Both the position numbers and the translations under genes were made by a program. A model generated the notes under the pieces. That model saw only the letters and a list, made by a program, of their open reading frames with translations, did no database searches and was not told the origin of the DNA. Below are positions 1 to 10,350 of a stretch of DNA of 28,745 nt, in pieces. Position 1 is the first letter of the stretch. Each line of letters starts with the position of its first letter. Location: contig JABCZZ010000019.1 in assembly GCA_013289445.1 (NCBI GenBank), positions 1 through 28,745 on the forward strand, given 5' to 3'. Source of the DNA: Alphaproteobacteria bacterium. Lineage in GTDB: Bacteria; Pseudomonadota; Alphaproteobacteria; Rickettsiales; JABCZZ01.

Positions 1-633
1 TATAAGTCGCAGCGATCCGGTGGCAAGAATCTCCGCGCTTAATGTCGCTGCCCATTCTTTTGCGTCCGATTTTACCGTGATATCAAGCGGCGGCTCACTC
101 AGTCTGGCCGAAGCGATAGCGCGCGCCTGGTCTTTACCAAAAGCGCTTACCCATGACCCATACATCCAGGACGGGACGTTGAGCGCACATTCATCCTGCG
201 CGGCAATAATACTTTCACCTTCTCTCGCGATGCGCTTGAGCACTGCATTGGCAAGCCCTTTCATGCGCTCGTGACCGAGGGCTTCCACTGTTTCCACCAT
301 GGCATGCACTGCCGCATGCGCCGGAGTTTTTAACCATAGAAGTTGCGTCGTACCCAGCCGCAAACATTGCAGGACATCGTGGGTTTTGCCGGTCAAAGGC
401 TTTTCCAGCATCTGCGCTAAAAGCGCGTCTATCTGCCCCAGCCTGCGCAATGTGGTGAGTACCAGCAGGCGGGCAAAATTGCGATCGCGTTCGCTAAGAG
501 TTTGCAGCATAGGCATGCGCACCACCGCTTCGTCAAACGGGCGTTTGCTGACCAATATCTCGTTAAGCAGCAGCACGGCGCATTGTCTGGCCGTTGCACT
601 CGTGCTAGATTCGGACGGTAAAACACTATTCAT
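1..633 (-). CDS. rsmB: RsmB, 16S rRNA m5C967 methyltransferase, N-terminal part (runs off window start)
   Basis: The minus-strand reading frame is open from the ATG at 633 to the window edge, giving the first 211 residues. Residues from about 20 to 150 look like the NusB-type RNA-binding domain that begins RsmB/Sun proteins: an ERDRNFARLLV segment followed by TTLRRLGQIDALL, then a VHAMVETVEALGH helix and a KGLANAVLKRI helix. The catalytic SAM-binding domain with its two cysteines would lie beyond the window, so activity cannot be judged. In this family the enzyme methylates C967 of 16S rRNA in the cytoplasm. The start is set by the NusB homology and by the divergent neighbour, whose ATG lies only 9 bases away. 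No Shine-Dalgarno is visible in front of this ATG. A stand-alone NusB is an alternative, but the open frame continues well past NusB length. Confidence 0.85.
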   Translation of the reverse strand, partial: MNSVLPSESSTSATARQCAVLLLNEILVSKRPFDEAVVRMPMLQTLSERDRNFARLLVLTTLRRLGQIDALLAQMLEKPLTGKTHDVLQCLRLGTTQLLWLKTPAHAAVHAMVETVEALGHERMKGLANAVLKRIAREGESIIAAQDECALNVPSWMYGSWVSAFGKDQARAIASARLSEPPLDITVKSDAKEWAATLSAEILATGSLRLI

Positions 634-642
634 GGGCGCACT

Positions 643-792
643 ATGTCAGAAAGCAAGGGTACGTCAAAGCCCGACGGAAAAAAGACGCCGCCGCAGGCCC
701 CGCAGAAGCCCCGCGAAATCGGCGGACAGAAAGGTCCTGAACCCACGCGCTACGGCGACTGGGAGAAAGACGGCCGCTGCACGGATTTCTGA
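643..792 (+). CDS. SdhAF4-like protein (DUF1674), 49 aa
   Basis: This small gene encodes 49 residues. The first half is hydrophilic and rich in Lys, Pro and Gln. The second half ends in GPEPTRYGDWEKDGRCTDF, the signature C-terminus of DUF1674, the family of succinate dehydrogenase assembly factor 4. Family members bind the flavinated SdhA subunit and protect it before it joins SdhB. Family knowledge is mostly from mitochondria; a bacterial role is inferred. The protein is complete and of usual length for a bacterial member. It has no signal peptide, so a cytoplasmic location is expected. It is divergent from rsmB with 9 bases between start codons, an arrangement I recall from other alphaproteobacteria. 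No Shine-Dalgarno precedes the ATG, which could mean a leaderless transcript. Confidence 0.85.
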   Translation: MSESKGTSKPDGKKTPPQAPQKPREIGGQKGPEPTRYGDWEKDGRCTDF

Positions 793-798
793 AATCTT

Positions 799-827
799 TT
801 GCCAAGCATGGCTTTTAGGTCTAGTAA
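799..827 (+). promoter_or_regulatory. Possible sigma70-type promoter for the small secreted protein pair
   Basis: TTGCCA at 799-804 is followed after 17 bases by TAGTAA at 822-827, about 40 bases before the ATG at 868. The -35 box is good and the -10 box is weak. The same stretch contains a 4-bp inverted repeat (GCCA/TGGC) followed by four T, which could instead be a weak terminator for the upstream gene. Confidence 0.35.
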
Positions 828-867
828 ATAGAGACAAATGTAACCCGATGGCAAAGTGGAGATGATG

Positions 868-1116
868 ATGAAAAAGACCTTGTTCGCATGTATGGCTGCT
901 CTGACGTTATTGACCGGCGCGCCTGGCTTTGCCACCGATCAGCCTGCGGGGACATCGCCCGCTGCCAAACCCAATAAAACCACGATTACCAATGTCGGAC
1001 ATGCCAGCGTGTGCAACACCCCCGAAGGCAAGCTAAAGCACAAGAAAGAATGTGCTGAGACAGCAGGGACAACAGGGACGACAAACTCATCAAACAGCTC
1101 CTACAGACACCAGTAA
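868..1116 (+). CDS. Small secreted protein with Cys-x-Thr-Pro-Glu motif (copy A)
   Basis: I do not recognise a named family. The 82-residue product starts with a Sec-type signal peptide (two Lys, a hydrophobic core of about 12 residues, then GAPGFA with probable cleavage before TDQ), so it is probably periplasmic or outer-membrane associated. The mature part of about 60 residues is polar. It contains VCNTPEGK, a lysine-rich helix and a second Cys 12 residues after the first, then a Gly/Thr/Ser-rich tail. Three consecutive ATGs occur at 862, 865 and 868. The last is chosen because a GGAG at 858-861 is correctly spaced only from it. The next gene starts 2 bases after the stop and encodes a protein with the same motif, so the two look like diverged tandem copies in one operon. 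Confidence 0.7.
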   Translation: MKKTLFACMAALTLLTGAPGFATDQPAGTSPAAKPNKTTITNVGHASVCNTPEGKLKHKKECAETAGTTGTTNSSNSSYRHQ

Positions 1117-1118
1117 TC

Positions 1119-1385
1119 ATGACCAGATTCTGCGCGGTTGTTTTTCTTTCATTGCTTACCGTTGCGGCTTCCGCCTCAGCGTTTTCACACCGCGCCGCAA
1201 TGAGCAACGGCGGCTATTGCGACACTCCGGAAAGTAAAGAAGAGTTGCGCTGCAAAGAAGAATGGAAAAAGAAAGAAGCGCGTGACGCGGCAGACGCAAA
1301 AACGCATCAGGATAATGGCGATGAAGAAGTAAAGACGTCTTCGCAGAACACGTCCTCCACCTATCCAAAACCGCCTCGCAACTGA
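1119..1385 (+). CDS. Small secreted protein with Cys-x-Thr-Pro-Glu motif (copy B)
   Basis: I do not recognise a named family. The 88-residue product has a clear signal peptide ending in ASASA, with cleavage expected before FSH. The mature part contains GYCDTPESK, a second Cys 10 residues after the first, a strongly charged KEEWKKKEARDAADAK segment likely to be helical, and a Ser/Thr/Pro-rich tail. The motif and tail resemble copy A just upstream (C[N/D]TPExK, a basic helix, a second Cys, then an NSS-like tail). The start follows copy A's stop by 2 bases without its own Shine-Dalgarno, which suggests translational coupling. The two Cys could form a disulfide in the periplasm; that is inference. 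Function is unknown. Confidence 0.7.
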   Translation: MTRFCAVVFLSLLTVAASASAFSHRAAMSNGGYCDTPESKEELRCKEEWKKKEARDAADAKTHQDNGDEEVKTSSQNTSSTYPKPPRN

Positions 1386-1391
1386 GTATTC

Positions 1392-2498
1392 TTGCATCGT
1401 ATCATTTCTATACTGCCGAAAGGAGAAGGGTTTTCGCCGCAAGCTTGCGGAGCCATTGGCTTATGTGTGCGCGATTTTACCCTGCACAGCCGTTACCGTA
1501 GCGATACGCTTGTCGTAGGTGGCGATCAGGGTGTTGGATTTGAAGGAGTGGATTATAAAGGCTTGCCGCCTGTACGCTGGTACCAGAACCGCACACGCAC
1601 CTACGCACGCCTGTGCACGGGGCTGATTAAGAGCGAAGGTGCCACGCTTGCCGAGATCCATAATCGTCCGCATATCCTGCGGCTGATTGCCAGCGCCCGG
1701 TGCTGCAAACTGGCGCTGCATCTTCACAACGACCCGCAGGAAATGGATGATGCACGCACGCCGCAGCAACGCCAGAAGCTGCTCGATGAATGCGCAGCCG
1801 TCTATTGCGTAAGCGGATACATCCGTAACCGATTCCTCGAAGGGCTGGGTGATAAGGCCAGCGCCAAGGTACATGTGGTTTATAACGGCATCACTGTACC
1901 CACCAGCGTTGCGCCCAAGGAGAAACTTATCCTCTATGTCGGGCGCATGACGGAAGGAAAAGGGGCGTTGCTGCTCGCAGAAGCGCTCACACTTGCGTTG
2001 CCAAGAATTCCCGGCTGGCGTGCCTTGCTCATCGGCAGCAATCGTCACGCTCAGGCGAAACATCTGACGGCGTATGAAGATCAAGTCGCAGGCATCATAA
2101 CTTCCCTTGCGCCGCACGCTGAATTGCTAGGCTTTTTGCCACATGAGGAAACACTGGGATTTTTTGCCCACGCCGCCATTTCAGTGATCCCTTCCCTATG
2201 GAAAGAACCTTTCGGGCGCACAGCGCTTGAAGCGATGGCTTACGGCGCAGCGCTCATCAGCTCTGGGCGCGGCGGACTGCAAGAGGTGACGCAGGACAGC
2301 GCGCTGACCCTTTCCGATCTCACCGCCGAACGTCTCGCCAATGCCATCGTGCTATTAGCGCAAAACAATGGTGAACGTACACGCCTCGCCGAAGCGGGGC
2401 GTAAGCAGGCACAGACTTTCTCGATTGCAAATTGCACGCGTACGCTTGATGACGCGCGCGCCGCCATTCTCGCTTCGAAAGATCGTCATGCTGCATAA
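1392..2498 (+). CDS. Glycosyltransferase, GT4 family
   Basis: This 368-residue protein has the two-Rossmann (GT-B) layout of GT4 enzymes. The N-terminal half begins with RIISILPKGEGFSP, and its glycine-rich start matches the acceptor-side domain. The C-terminal half opens with KLILYVGRMTEGKGALLLAEAL and carries the nucleotide-sugar motif EPFGRTALEAMAYG, with the expected two Glu separated by seven residues. It probably transfers a sugar from a nucleotide donor to a cell-surface glycan or lipid on the inner face of the membrane; the donor cannot be read from the sequence. The start is TTG: no ATG or GTG fits, and the family-like N-terminus begins immediately after it. It follows the small secreted protein genes by 6 bases, so it may be cotranscribed with them. 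Confidence 0.85.
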   Translation: MHRIISILPKGEGFSPQACGAIGLCVRDFTLHSRYRSDTLVVGGDQGVGFEGVDYKGLPPVRWYQNRTRTYARLCTGLIKSEGATLAEIHNRPHILRLIASARCCKLALHLHNDPQEMDDARTPQQRQKLLDECAAVYCVSGYIRNRFLEGLGDKASAKVHVVYNGITVPTSVAPKEKLILYVGRMTEGKGALLLAEALTLALPRIPGWRALLIGSNRHAQAKHLTAYEDQVAGIITSLAPHAELLGFLPHEETLGFFAHAAISVIPSLWKEPFGRTALEAMAYGAALISSGRGGLQEVTQDSALTLSDLTAERLANAIVLLAQNNGERTRLAEAGRKQAQTFSIANCTRTLDDARAAILASKDRHAA

Positions 2499-2516
2499 CG
2501 CGCAGCCTTTTTCTAG

Positions 2517-2546
2517 CTGGCATTAGACATACTACTTGCCTATACT
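2517..2546 (+). promoter_or_regulatory. Possible promoter for yaaA
   Basis: CTGGCA at 2517-2522 and TATACT at 2541-2546 are separated by 18 bases and lie about 27 bases before the yaaA ATG. The -10 box matches consensus at five of six positions and the -35 at four. An AAGGTG Shine-Dalgarno follows near 2560. Confidence 0.4.
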
Positions 2547-2572
2547 GCACAGGACAAAAAGGTGAACCGTTC

Positions 2573-3340
2573 ATGTTGATCCTTCTTTCGCCTTCTAAAA
2601 CGCAGGATTTTGACAGTGTTGCGCCTACGCCGATTCACACTGAGCCAGACCTGCTGAAAGAATCCGAGCTCCTCATGAAGGTGCTGGGCAAGCTCACCAA
2701 AGCCGAAATCAAGAAAACGATGGGCATCAGCGACACACTCGCCACGCTCAATGCCAAACGTTTCAAACATTTTGAAACGCCGTTTACCCCGAAAAATGCC
2801 AAGCAGGCTATCTTTGCTTTCCAGGGCGATGTGTATGACGGATTTGATGTACAAAGCCTTGACACCAAGGCGCTCGCTTTTGCTCAGGCGCATATCCGCA
2901 TTATCTCAGGCCTGTATGGCATTTTACGTCCCCTCGATCTTATCCAGCCCTACCGTCTGGAGATGAAAACCAAACTGAAAAATCCGCGCGGGGCAGATCT
3001 GTATGCCTTCTGGGGCGATAAGTTAACCGAAACGCTCAACGAACATCTCAAGGAATTAGAGCCCAAGGTAATTATCAATCTTGCTTCCGAGGAATATGCG
3101 GCGGCTATCGATCCCAAAAAGCTGGAGGGCAAGTTTATCACGCCGCAATTCCGTGAGAAGAAAGGCTCGGCGTACAAGATGATCGGGCTTTTGGCCAAAA
3201 AGGCGCGTGGCAGAATGGCGCGCTACATTGCCATGCGCTCCATTACCGTGCCCGATGCCCTGCAATTCTTCTCCGAAGACGGCTACCGTCTCAATGTCTC
3301 GCTTTCGCGCCCGGAAAACCCCGTCTACGCGCGCGGATAG
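2573..3340 (+). CDS. yaaA: YaaA family peroxide-stress protein
   Basis: The 255-residue product matches YaaA (formerly DUF328/UPF0246) over its full length. It starts with MLILLSPSKTQDF, contains LYGILRPLDLIQPYRLEM and ADLYAFWGDKLTE in the middle, and includes the INLASEEY stretch. It ends with the RENPVYARG-type tail (here RPENPVYARG). In E. coli, YaaA limits intracellular free iron and damage during hydrogen peroxide stress. The protein is cytoplasmic and DNA-binding activity has been reported for the family. Length is normal. The gene sits alone between a glycosyltransferase and the glyQ run. A plausible promoter lies just upstream and no OxyR-like site is obvious to me. Confidence 0.92.
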   Translation: MLILLSPSKTQDFDSVAPTPIHTEPDLLKESELLMKVLGKLTKAEIKKTMGISDTLATLNAKRFKHFETPFTPKNAKQAIFAFQGDVYDGFDVQSLDTKALAFAQAHIRIISGLYGILRPLDLIQPYRLEMKTKLKNPRGADLYAFWGDKLTETLNEHLKELEPKVIINLASEEYAAAIDPKKLEGKFITPQFREKKGSAYKMIGLLAKKARGRMARYIAMRSITVPDALQFFSEDGYRLNVSLSRPENPVYARG

Positions 3341-3387
3341 CCTAATTTCCCCGTTGCTTACGCCATAAAAACCGCTAAAACGTGGGC

Positions 3388-4254
3388 ATGAGCAAAAAGG
3401 CCCCGTCTTTTCAGGATATCATATTGACCCTGCACCATTACTGGTCGGATCAGGGCTGCGTGATCCTGCAGCCATACGATATGGAAGTGGGTGCCGGAAC
3501 TTTTCATCCGGCCACGACACTCAAAGCACTGGGTCCCAAGCCATGGAACTGCGCGTTCGTGCAGCCTTCAAGGCGCCCGAAAGATGGCCGTTACGGTGAA
3601 AACCCTAACCGCCTGCAACATTATTATCAGTATCAGGTGATCCTCAAACCCTCACCGGACAATATTCAGGAACTCTATCTTGAGAGCCTCAAGCAGCTGG
3701 GCATCGATTCCAAGCTGCATGATATCCGTTTTGTCGAAGACGACTGGGAAAGCCCGACACTGGGCGCCTGGGGGCTGGGCTGGGAAGTCTGGTGTGACGG
3801 CATGGAAGTCACTCAGTTCACCTATTTCCAGCAGGTGGGCGGCATTGAATGCAAGCCGGTCTCAGGCGAACTCACTTACGGCCTTGAACGCCTTGCCATG
3901 TATATCCAGGGCAAAGAAAATGTCTACGATCTCGATTTCAACGGCAAGGGTGTGACTTACGGCGATGTGTTCCTTGAGAATGAGCGCCAGTTCTCCGCCT
4001 ATAACCTTGAATACGCCGACACCACGCAGCTGCTCAGGCATTTCGAGGATGCAGAAACCGAATGTGTGGCATTACTAAAACTCAATTTACCCCTGCCCGC
4101 TTATGATCAATGTATTAAGGCATCGCACCGTTTCAACCTGCTCGATGCCAGAGGCGTCATCGGCGTCACCGAGCGCGCAAGCTACATCGCTCGCGTGCGT
4201 GCGCTTGCCAAAGCCTGCTGCGAGTCCTACGTCGCCAAGGAGAATGCCGCATGA
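3388..4254 (+). CDS. glyQ: Glycyl-tRNA synthetase alpha subunit
   Basis: The 288-residue product is a typical Gly[19 protein letters not shown] at the N-terminus, then [47 protein letters not shown] and a class II core ending near [13 protein letters not shown]. The alpha subunit forms and transfers glycyl-adenylate and works with GlyS in the heterotetrameric enzyme. An in-frame GTG lies two codons upstream at 3382, but ATG 3388 gives the usual SKKAPSFQ N-terminus. No strong Shine-Dalgarno is seen. It is the first gene of a coupled run: the panD ATG overlaps its stop codon as ATGA, and glyS follows only after panD, which is unusual because glyQ and glyS are normally adjacent. Confidence 0.97.
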   Translation: MSKKAPSFQDIILTLHHYWSDQGCVILQPYDMEVGAGTFHPATTLKALGPKPWNCAFVQPSRRPKDGRYGENPNRLQHYYQYQVILKPSPDNIQELYLESLKQLGIDSKLHDIRFVEDDWESPTLGAWGLGWEVWCDGMEVTQFTYFQQVGGIECKPVSGELTYGLERLAMYIQGKENVYDLDFNGKGVTYGDVFLENERQFSAYNLEYADTTQLLRHFEDAETECVALLKLNLPLPAYDQCIKASHRFNLLDARGVIGVTERASYIARVRALAKACCESYVAKENAA

Positions 4255-4604
4255 TCCTCACCATGATGAAAGCCAAAATCCACCGCGCCTTCGTCACGGG
4301 CTGCGATATCGGCTATGAAGGCTCGATCACGATTGATCCCGTGTTGCTGGAAGCCTCTGGCATTCTGCCTTACGAGCAGGTGGACGTACTCAATATCACT
4401 AACGGCGCGCGCTTCACCACCTATGCCATCACATGCAAGAAGCGCGGCTCCGGCGAGATGACGGTCAATGGCGCCGCCGCGCGTCTGGTGCAACCAGGCG
4501 ACATGATCATCGTCTGCGCCTATGCCAGCATGAGCGAAGCGGAAGCCAAGAAATACAAACCCACGGTCGTCGTCGTCGACGCCAAGAACAAGATTAAAAA
4601 GTAA
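4251..4604 (+). CDS. panD: Aspartate 1-decarboxylase
   Basis: This 117-residue protein is PanD, which makes beta-alanine from L-aspartate for pantothenate and coenzyme A synthesis. The proenzyme self-cleaves between Gly24 and Ser25 (in YEGSITID) to create the pyruvoyl group, and both residues are present. Other matches are [20 protein letters not shown] and [16 protein letters not shown], with the family's usual length. The ATG at 4251 overlaps the glyQ stop by 4 bases, and the panD stop shares one base with the glyS ATG (TAATG). It is therefore wedged between two genes whose products must be made in equal amounts. ATG 4263 is a possible later start, but 4251 gives the [13 protein letters not shown] form common in the family. 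Confidence 0.96.
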   Translation: MILTMMKAKIHRAFVTGCDIGYEGSITIDPVLLEASGILPYEQVDVLNITNGARFTTYAITCKKRGSGEMTVNGAAARLVQPGDMIIVCAYASMSEAEAKKYKPTVVVVDAKNKIKK

Positions 4605-6720
4605 TGGCTGATTTACTTCTAGAACTCTTCTGTGAAGAAATTCCCGCGCGGATGCAGGAAGCGGCGGCAGTAGAACTCGCTTCGCGCTTGAGCGCGACCC
4701 TGACCCAGGAGAATCTGCCTGCTGCCGTGCATGCTTCTTATGTTACACCGAGGCGACTGGCGATAATCCTGAAGAATCTTCCGGTGCAACAGGCCGACGC
4801 CACGATCGAGAAAAAAGGGCCCAAGACTTCCGCACCGCAGCAAGCCATTGAGGGCTTTCTTAAATCCTCTGGACTGACGCTGGATGTGCTTGAAAAACGA
4901 ATGGTGGGCAAGGATGAGACCTATTTCGCCGTCATCCACAAGAAAGGCCAACCGACCGCCACGCTGCTTAAAGAGATTATTGAGAAAATCCTGAACGAGT
5001 TTCCCTGGCCTAAATCCATGCGCTGGGGCAGCCGTGATATCAGCTGGGTGCGTCCGTTGCATTCCATCCTTTGCCTGTTTGACGGCAAAGTGGTGCCCGT
5101 CGAATTCGCCGGCATCAAAGCGGGCAACATCACGCGCGGCCATCGCTTTCTCGCGCCAGCGGAAATCGCCATCAGCAATGTCGATGAATACGTGAGCAAA
5201 CTCAAGGCCGCCAAAGTCATTGCCAACCGGGATGAACGTAAAACCGAAATCCTCAAACAGGCCGAAGCCGTAGCAAGCAAGGCAGGCCTCGCGCTAAAGC
5301 GCGACGACGGGTTGCTTTCTGAAGTCACCGGTCTTGTCGAATGGCCTACCGTGCTCATGGGCACGATTGACGCCAAATACATGGACCTGCCACCGGAAGT
5401 GCTGGTGAGCGAAATGCGCGCGCACCAGAAATATTTTGCGCTCAGCGATAAGAACGGCGCGATGTCCGATAAATTCCTCATCACTGCCAATATGATCACT
5501 GAAGACGGCGGCAAGGCGGTGATTGCCGGTAATGAACGCGTGCTGCGCGCACGACTTGCCGACGGGCGTTTCTTCTGGGATCAGGATCGCAAAAAGCCGC
5601 TTTCCGAATGGGCCAAAGGGCTCGCGGGCGTCATCTTCCACGCCAAGATCGGTACTATTGCCGAAAAGGTCGAGCGCGTGAAGAAGCTGGCCGTCTCACT
5701 TGCAGGTCACGTGCAAGGCGCGGACAAAAAACTCGTCGAGAAAGCCGCAAGTCTATGCAAAGCCGATTTAATGACTGGCATGGTCGGCGAATTCCCTGAA
5801 CTCCAGGGCGTGATGGGTCGCTATTATGCCACCGCCCAAAAGGAAGATATCGCCGTCGCCGATGCCATCCGCGACCATTACCTGCCGCTGGGTCCTGATT
5901 CCCCTGTACCGACCAAGCCTGTATCCATCTGCGTGGCACTGGCCGATAAACTCGACACACTCATCTCCATGTTCGCCGCCGGGGAAAAACCCACCGGCTC
6001 AAAAGACCCTTTTGCGCTGCGTCGCTCAGCGCTGGGCATTATCCGCATTATTCGTGAAAATAATATTCGACTCGATTTCACAAAAATAATTCCGAATCAT
6101 GCTGAAACTGTAATTAAGTATTTAAATTCAAAGTTACAAACTGCTATAGAAAGCCCGGTAATAGGAATTTCGAGTGCAGAGTTTATTGCATTGGAAATAA
6201 TAGGTTTTTTTAGCGATCGTCTCATTGTTCAGCTTAAAGACGAGGGCACAAAACATGACATCATCAAAGCGGTATTTGCTCGTGGTGAAGGGGATCTCGT
6301 ACGTGTGGTGGCACGCGCCAAAGCATTGCAAGCCTTTCTTGAGACAGATGATGGGTTCAATTTGCTCGCCGCTTATAAGCGCGCCATTAACATTCTGAAT
6401 ATAGAAGAAAAAAGAGACAATAAAACCTATGATGGCATCATCAAAGGTGATGCAGAGATTAGAAGCATTGAAGCCCCGCTAAACGAGGTCATTGGAGTGG
6501 TTTTTTCGCTTGTTAATGAAGAACGTTTTTCAGAGGCTATGAATAAACTTGCTTCTCTAAGAAAGTCTGTAGATGAATTTTTTGACACCACCTTGATCAA
6601 TGACCCTAATCCAGAAAGACGTGAGATAAACTTGATTATACTTGCATTAATCAGAGCACAGTTTAATCGAATAGCTGATTTCGGCATGATTGAAAGTGAG
6701 ACAAAGGAAAGAAAAGCGGC

Positions 6721-6724
<4 letters not shown>
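4604..6724 (+). CDS. glyS: Glycyl-tRNA synthetase beta subunit
   Basis: The 706-residue protein is a full-length GlyS. It starts with [18 protein letters not shown] and contains KSMRWGSRDISWVRPLHSI, FLITANM and NERVLRARLADGRFFWDQDRK, the HD-like region around EFPELQGVMGRYYA, and SKDPFALRRSALGIIRI. The C-terminal anticodon-binding part retains LAAYKRAINILNIEEK and LRKSVDEFFD. It recognises tRNA-Gly and completes the alpha2beta2 enzyme with GlyQ. The start codon shares a base with the panD stop, and its TGA overlaps the ppdK ATG as ATGA, so translation of the run is coupled. Base composition changes sharply near 6055: the last third of the gene is about 39% GC by hand count while everything around it is much richer, although the protein stays in frame and conserved. 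Confidence 0.97.
6055..6720. other. AT-rich block covering the 3' third of glyS
   Basis: By hand count positions 6061-6720 hold 256 G or C out of 660 (about 39%), whereas the lines just before 6000 and those within ppdK run at about 50-62%. The lowest 60-base line is 6061-6120, with 17 G or C. A short central part (6241-6360) returns to about 51%. Codons ending in A or T, and AGA and ATA codons, are frequent here and scarce in the rest of glyS. The block ends exactly at the ppdK start. It encodes the GlyS anticodon-binding region, with no frameshift. Confidence 0.75.
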
Positions 6725-9396
<2,672 letters not shown>

Positions 9397-9492
9397 TATC
9401 TTCTTTATAATCCCCTAATCGGGCTAGGCACCGTGTCGGCTTTGCACGCTCACTTTGTAGTATATAAGCTTGCCCGGCGACAGAAAGCACAT

Positions 9493-9526
9493 AAAAAAAG
9501 GGCCTGCGAAGATTCGCAGGCCCTTT
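9493..9526 (-). terminator. Rho-independent terminator of the OmpA-domain gene
   Basis: Perfect inverted repeat: the arm 9497-9510 (AAAGGGCCTGCGAA) pairs with 9513-9526. Read on the minus strand it follows the OmpA stop by about 18 bases and runs straight into seven T (plus-strand A at 9493-9499), a classical intrinsic terminator. On the plus strand the hairpin has only the three T that close its own stem, so it may also slow transcription leaving ppdK, but less well. Confidence 0.92.
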
Positions 9527-9544
9527 GACGTTAAGCGTACCGGC

Positions 9545-10099
9545 TTACTTGCCGATGGCGCTGACTTCGATGTCTACACGACGATCTTCCTGCATGCAGG
9601 CGTGGAGTTCGCCATCTTTCAGACCTTTGCAGGCTGCAGAAGCGGTGCTCTTGCCCAATGCGCGAACATCGGTGTTGGAATGGCTGAAGCCGTGCACTTT
9701 GAGGTAGTGCTGCACAGCATGTGCGCGCTTCTCAGAGAGACGGAGGTTGTAGGAATCAGAACCGATTGCATCGGCATAGCCGGCAATGGTGACTGCTTCG
9801 ATCTTCTTGTCTTTGAGAGTGGCAAGGAGATGATCAAGGGTGGCTTTTGCCTTCTTGGTCAGGGTCGCCTTGTTAAATTCAAAGTATACCGAGGCAAGCT
9901 TGGTATGAGCGGCAGGAGCACCGCATTCTTCATTGGGGGTCTCCCACTGGGTGCGCACGCAATTGCCACGGGCATCCATTACCGGATTGCCGCGAGCATC
10001 ATGGACAACGGCCTGATAGCCATCGGCGGAAGAGAATGCCGGAATGGCAACAGCCGCCAGCAGAGCGAAAGCCGAGAGAAGAGAAACACGTTTAGTCAT
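9545..10099 (-). CDS. OmpA-C-domain periplasmic protein
   Basis: The 184-residue product has a signal peptide (MTKRVSLLSAFALLAAVAIPAFSSA) and then a short linker with two DARGN repeats and a two-cysteine stretch (CVRTQWETPNEEC). From about residue 68 to the end it carries an OmpA-like peptidoglycan-binding domain: YFEFNKATLTKKAKATLDHL, GYADAIGSDSYNLRLSEKRA with the Asp and Arg that hold diaminopimelate, and CMQEDRRVDIEV. There is no beta-barrel, and no lipobox is seen, so it is a soluble or weakly associated periplasmic protein that probably binds the cell wall. It stands alone, with its own Shine-Dalgarno and a strong terminator. A second Cys pair in the domain (AACKGLKDGELHAC) suggests a disulfide. 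Confidence 0.9.
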   Translation of the reverse strand: MTKRVSLLSAFALLAAVAIPAFSSADGYQAVVHDARGNPVMDARGNCVRTQWETPNEECGAPAAHTKLASVYFEFNKATLTKKAKATLDHLLATLKDKKIEAVTIAGYADAIGSDSYNLRLSEKRAHAVQHYLKVHGFSHSNTDVRALGKSTASAACKGLKDGELHACMQEDRRVDIEVSAIGK

Positions 10100-10106
10100 A
10101 TAGCTA

Positions 10107-10111
10107 CTCCT
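10107..10111 (-). promoter_or_regulatory. Shine-Dalgarno of the OmpA-domain gene
   Basis: AGGAG on the minus strand, 7 bases before the ATG at 10099. It fixes the start of the signal peptide. Confidence 0.85.
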
Positions 10112-10122
10112 GATTGATATTT

Positions 10123-10155
10123 TTGTGTATTCGTTGTGTATTCTGACGCGTATTC
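10123..10155. repeat. Short direct repeats in the leader of the OmpA-domain gene
   Basis: TTGTGTATTC occurs at 10123-10132 and again at 10134-10143, an 11-base period. A third related unit, GCGTATTC, ends at 10155. They lie 24-56 bases upstream of the OmpA-domain gene start, where they would be in the leader or promoter. The spacing is about one helical turn. The rest of the 10100-10350 gap is AT-rich near 10160-10190 and otherwise unremarkable. Confidence 0.5.
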
Positions 10156-10281
10156 TTGCGAATCAATATAACGTATAAAAAACAATTATCTCGAGCTAGG
10201 CGCAATCGCTATTTCACATCATGACCAAAGATTACGACAGCTGTTGCAAATATGCAGCATAGGGTTGCAAGTCCGTCACGA

Positions 10282-10290
10282 TGCTATGAT
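10282..10290 (+). promoter_or_regulatory. Possible extended -10 promoter for the membrane protein gene
   Basis: TGCTATGAT at 10282-10290 fits an extended -10 element (TG, one base, then TATGAT, five of six). TTGCAA lies upstream at 10265-10270 with a too-short 14-base spacer, so the extended -10 would have to carry the promoter. It is about 60 bases before the ATG at 10351. Confidence 0.35.
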
Positions 10291-10350
10291 TTTCCTTTTA
10301 AGACCTATGGTTAGGCCTGTAGAGTTTATCCGAAAAGGTGGGTTTACCAT

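Noticed and set aside
299..865. Plus-strand open frame of 188 codons near the window start
   Set aside because: It runs antisense through rsmB and then through the SdhAF4-like gene in another frame; the peptide is arginine/serine-rich with no family resemblance.
1060..1090. Short tandem repeat (CAGGGACAA-like units) in the first secreted protein gene
   Set aside because: Only about two units and within a Gly/Thr-rich coding tail; probably codon reuse rather than a functional repeat.
6134..6331. Minus-strand frame inside the AT-rich part of glyS as a possible inserted gene
   Set aside because: The GlyS reading frame and its conserved residues continue through it, and the minus peptide has no family character.
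9410..9425. Possible ppdK terminator (CCC/GGG around CTAAT)
   Set aside because: The stem is only three to four pairs and lacks a T run; the strong hairpin at 9497-9526 is a better barrier.
9470..10117. Plus-strand open frame of 215 codons
   Set aside because: It is antisense to the OmpA-domain gene, which has a signal peptide, a clear Shine-Dalgarno and its own terminator.
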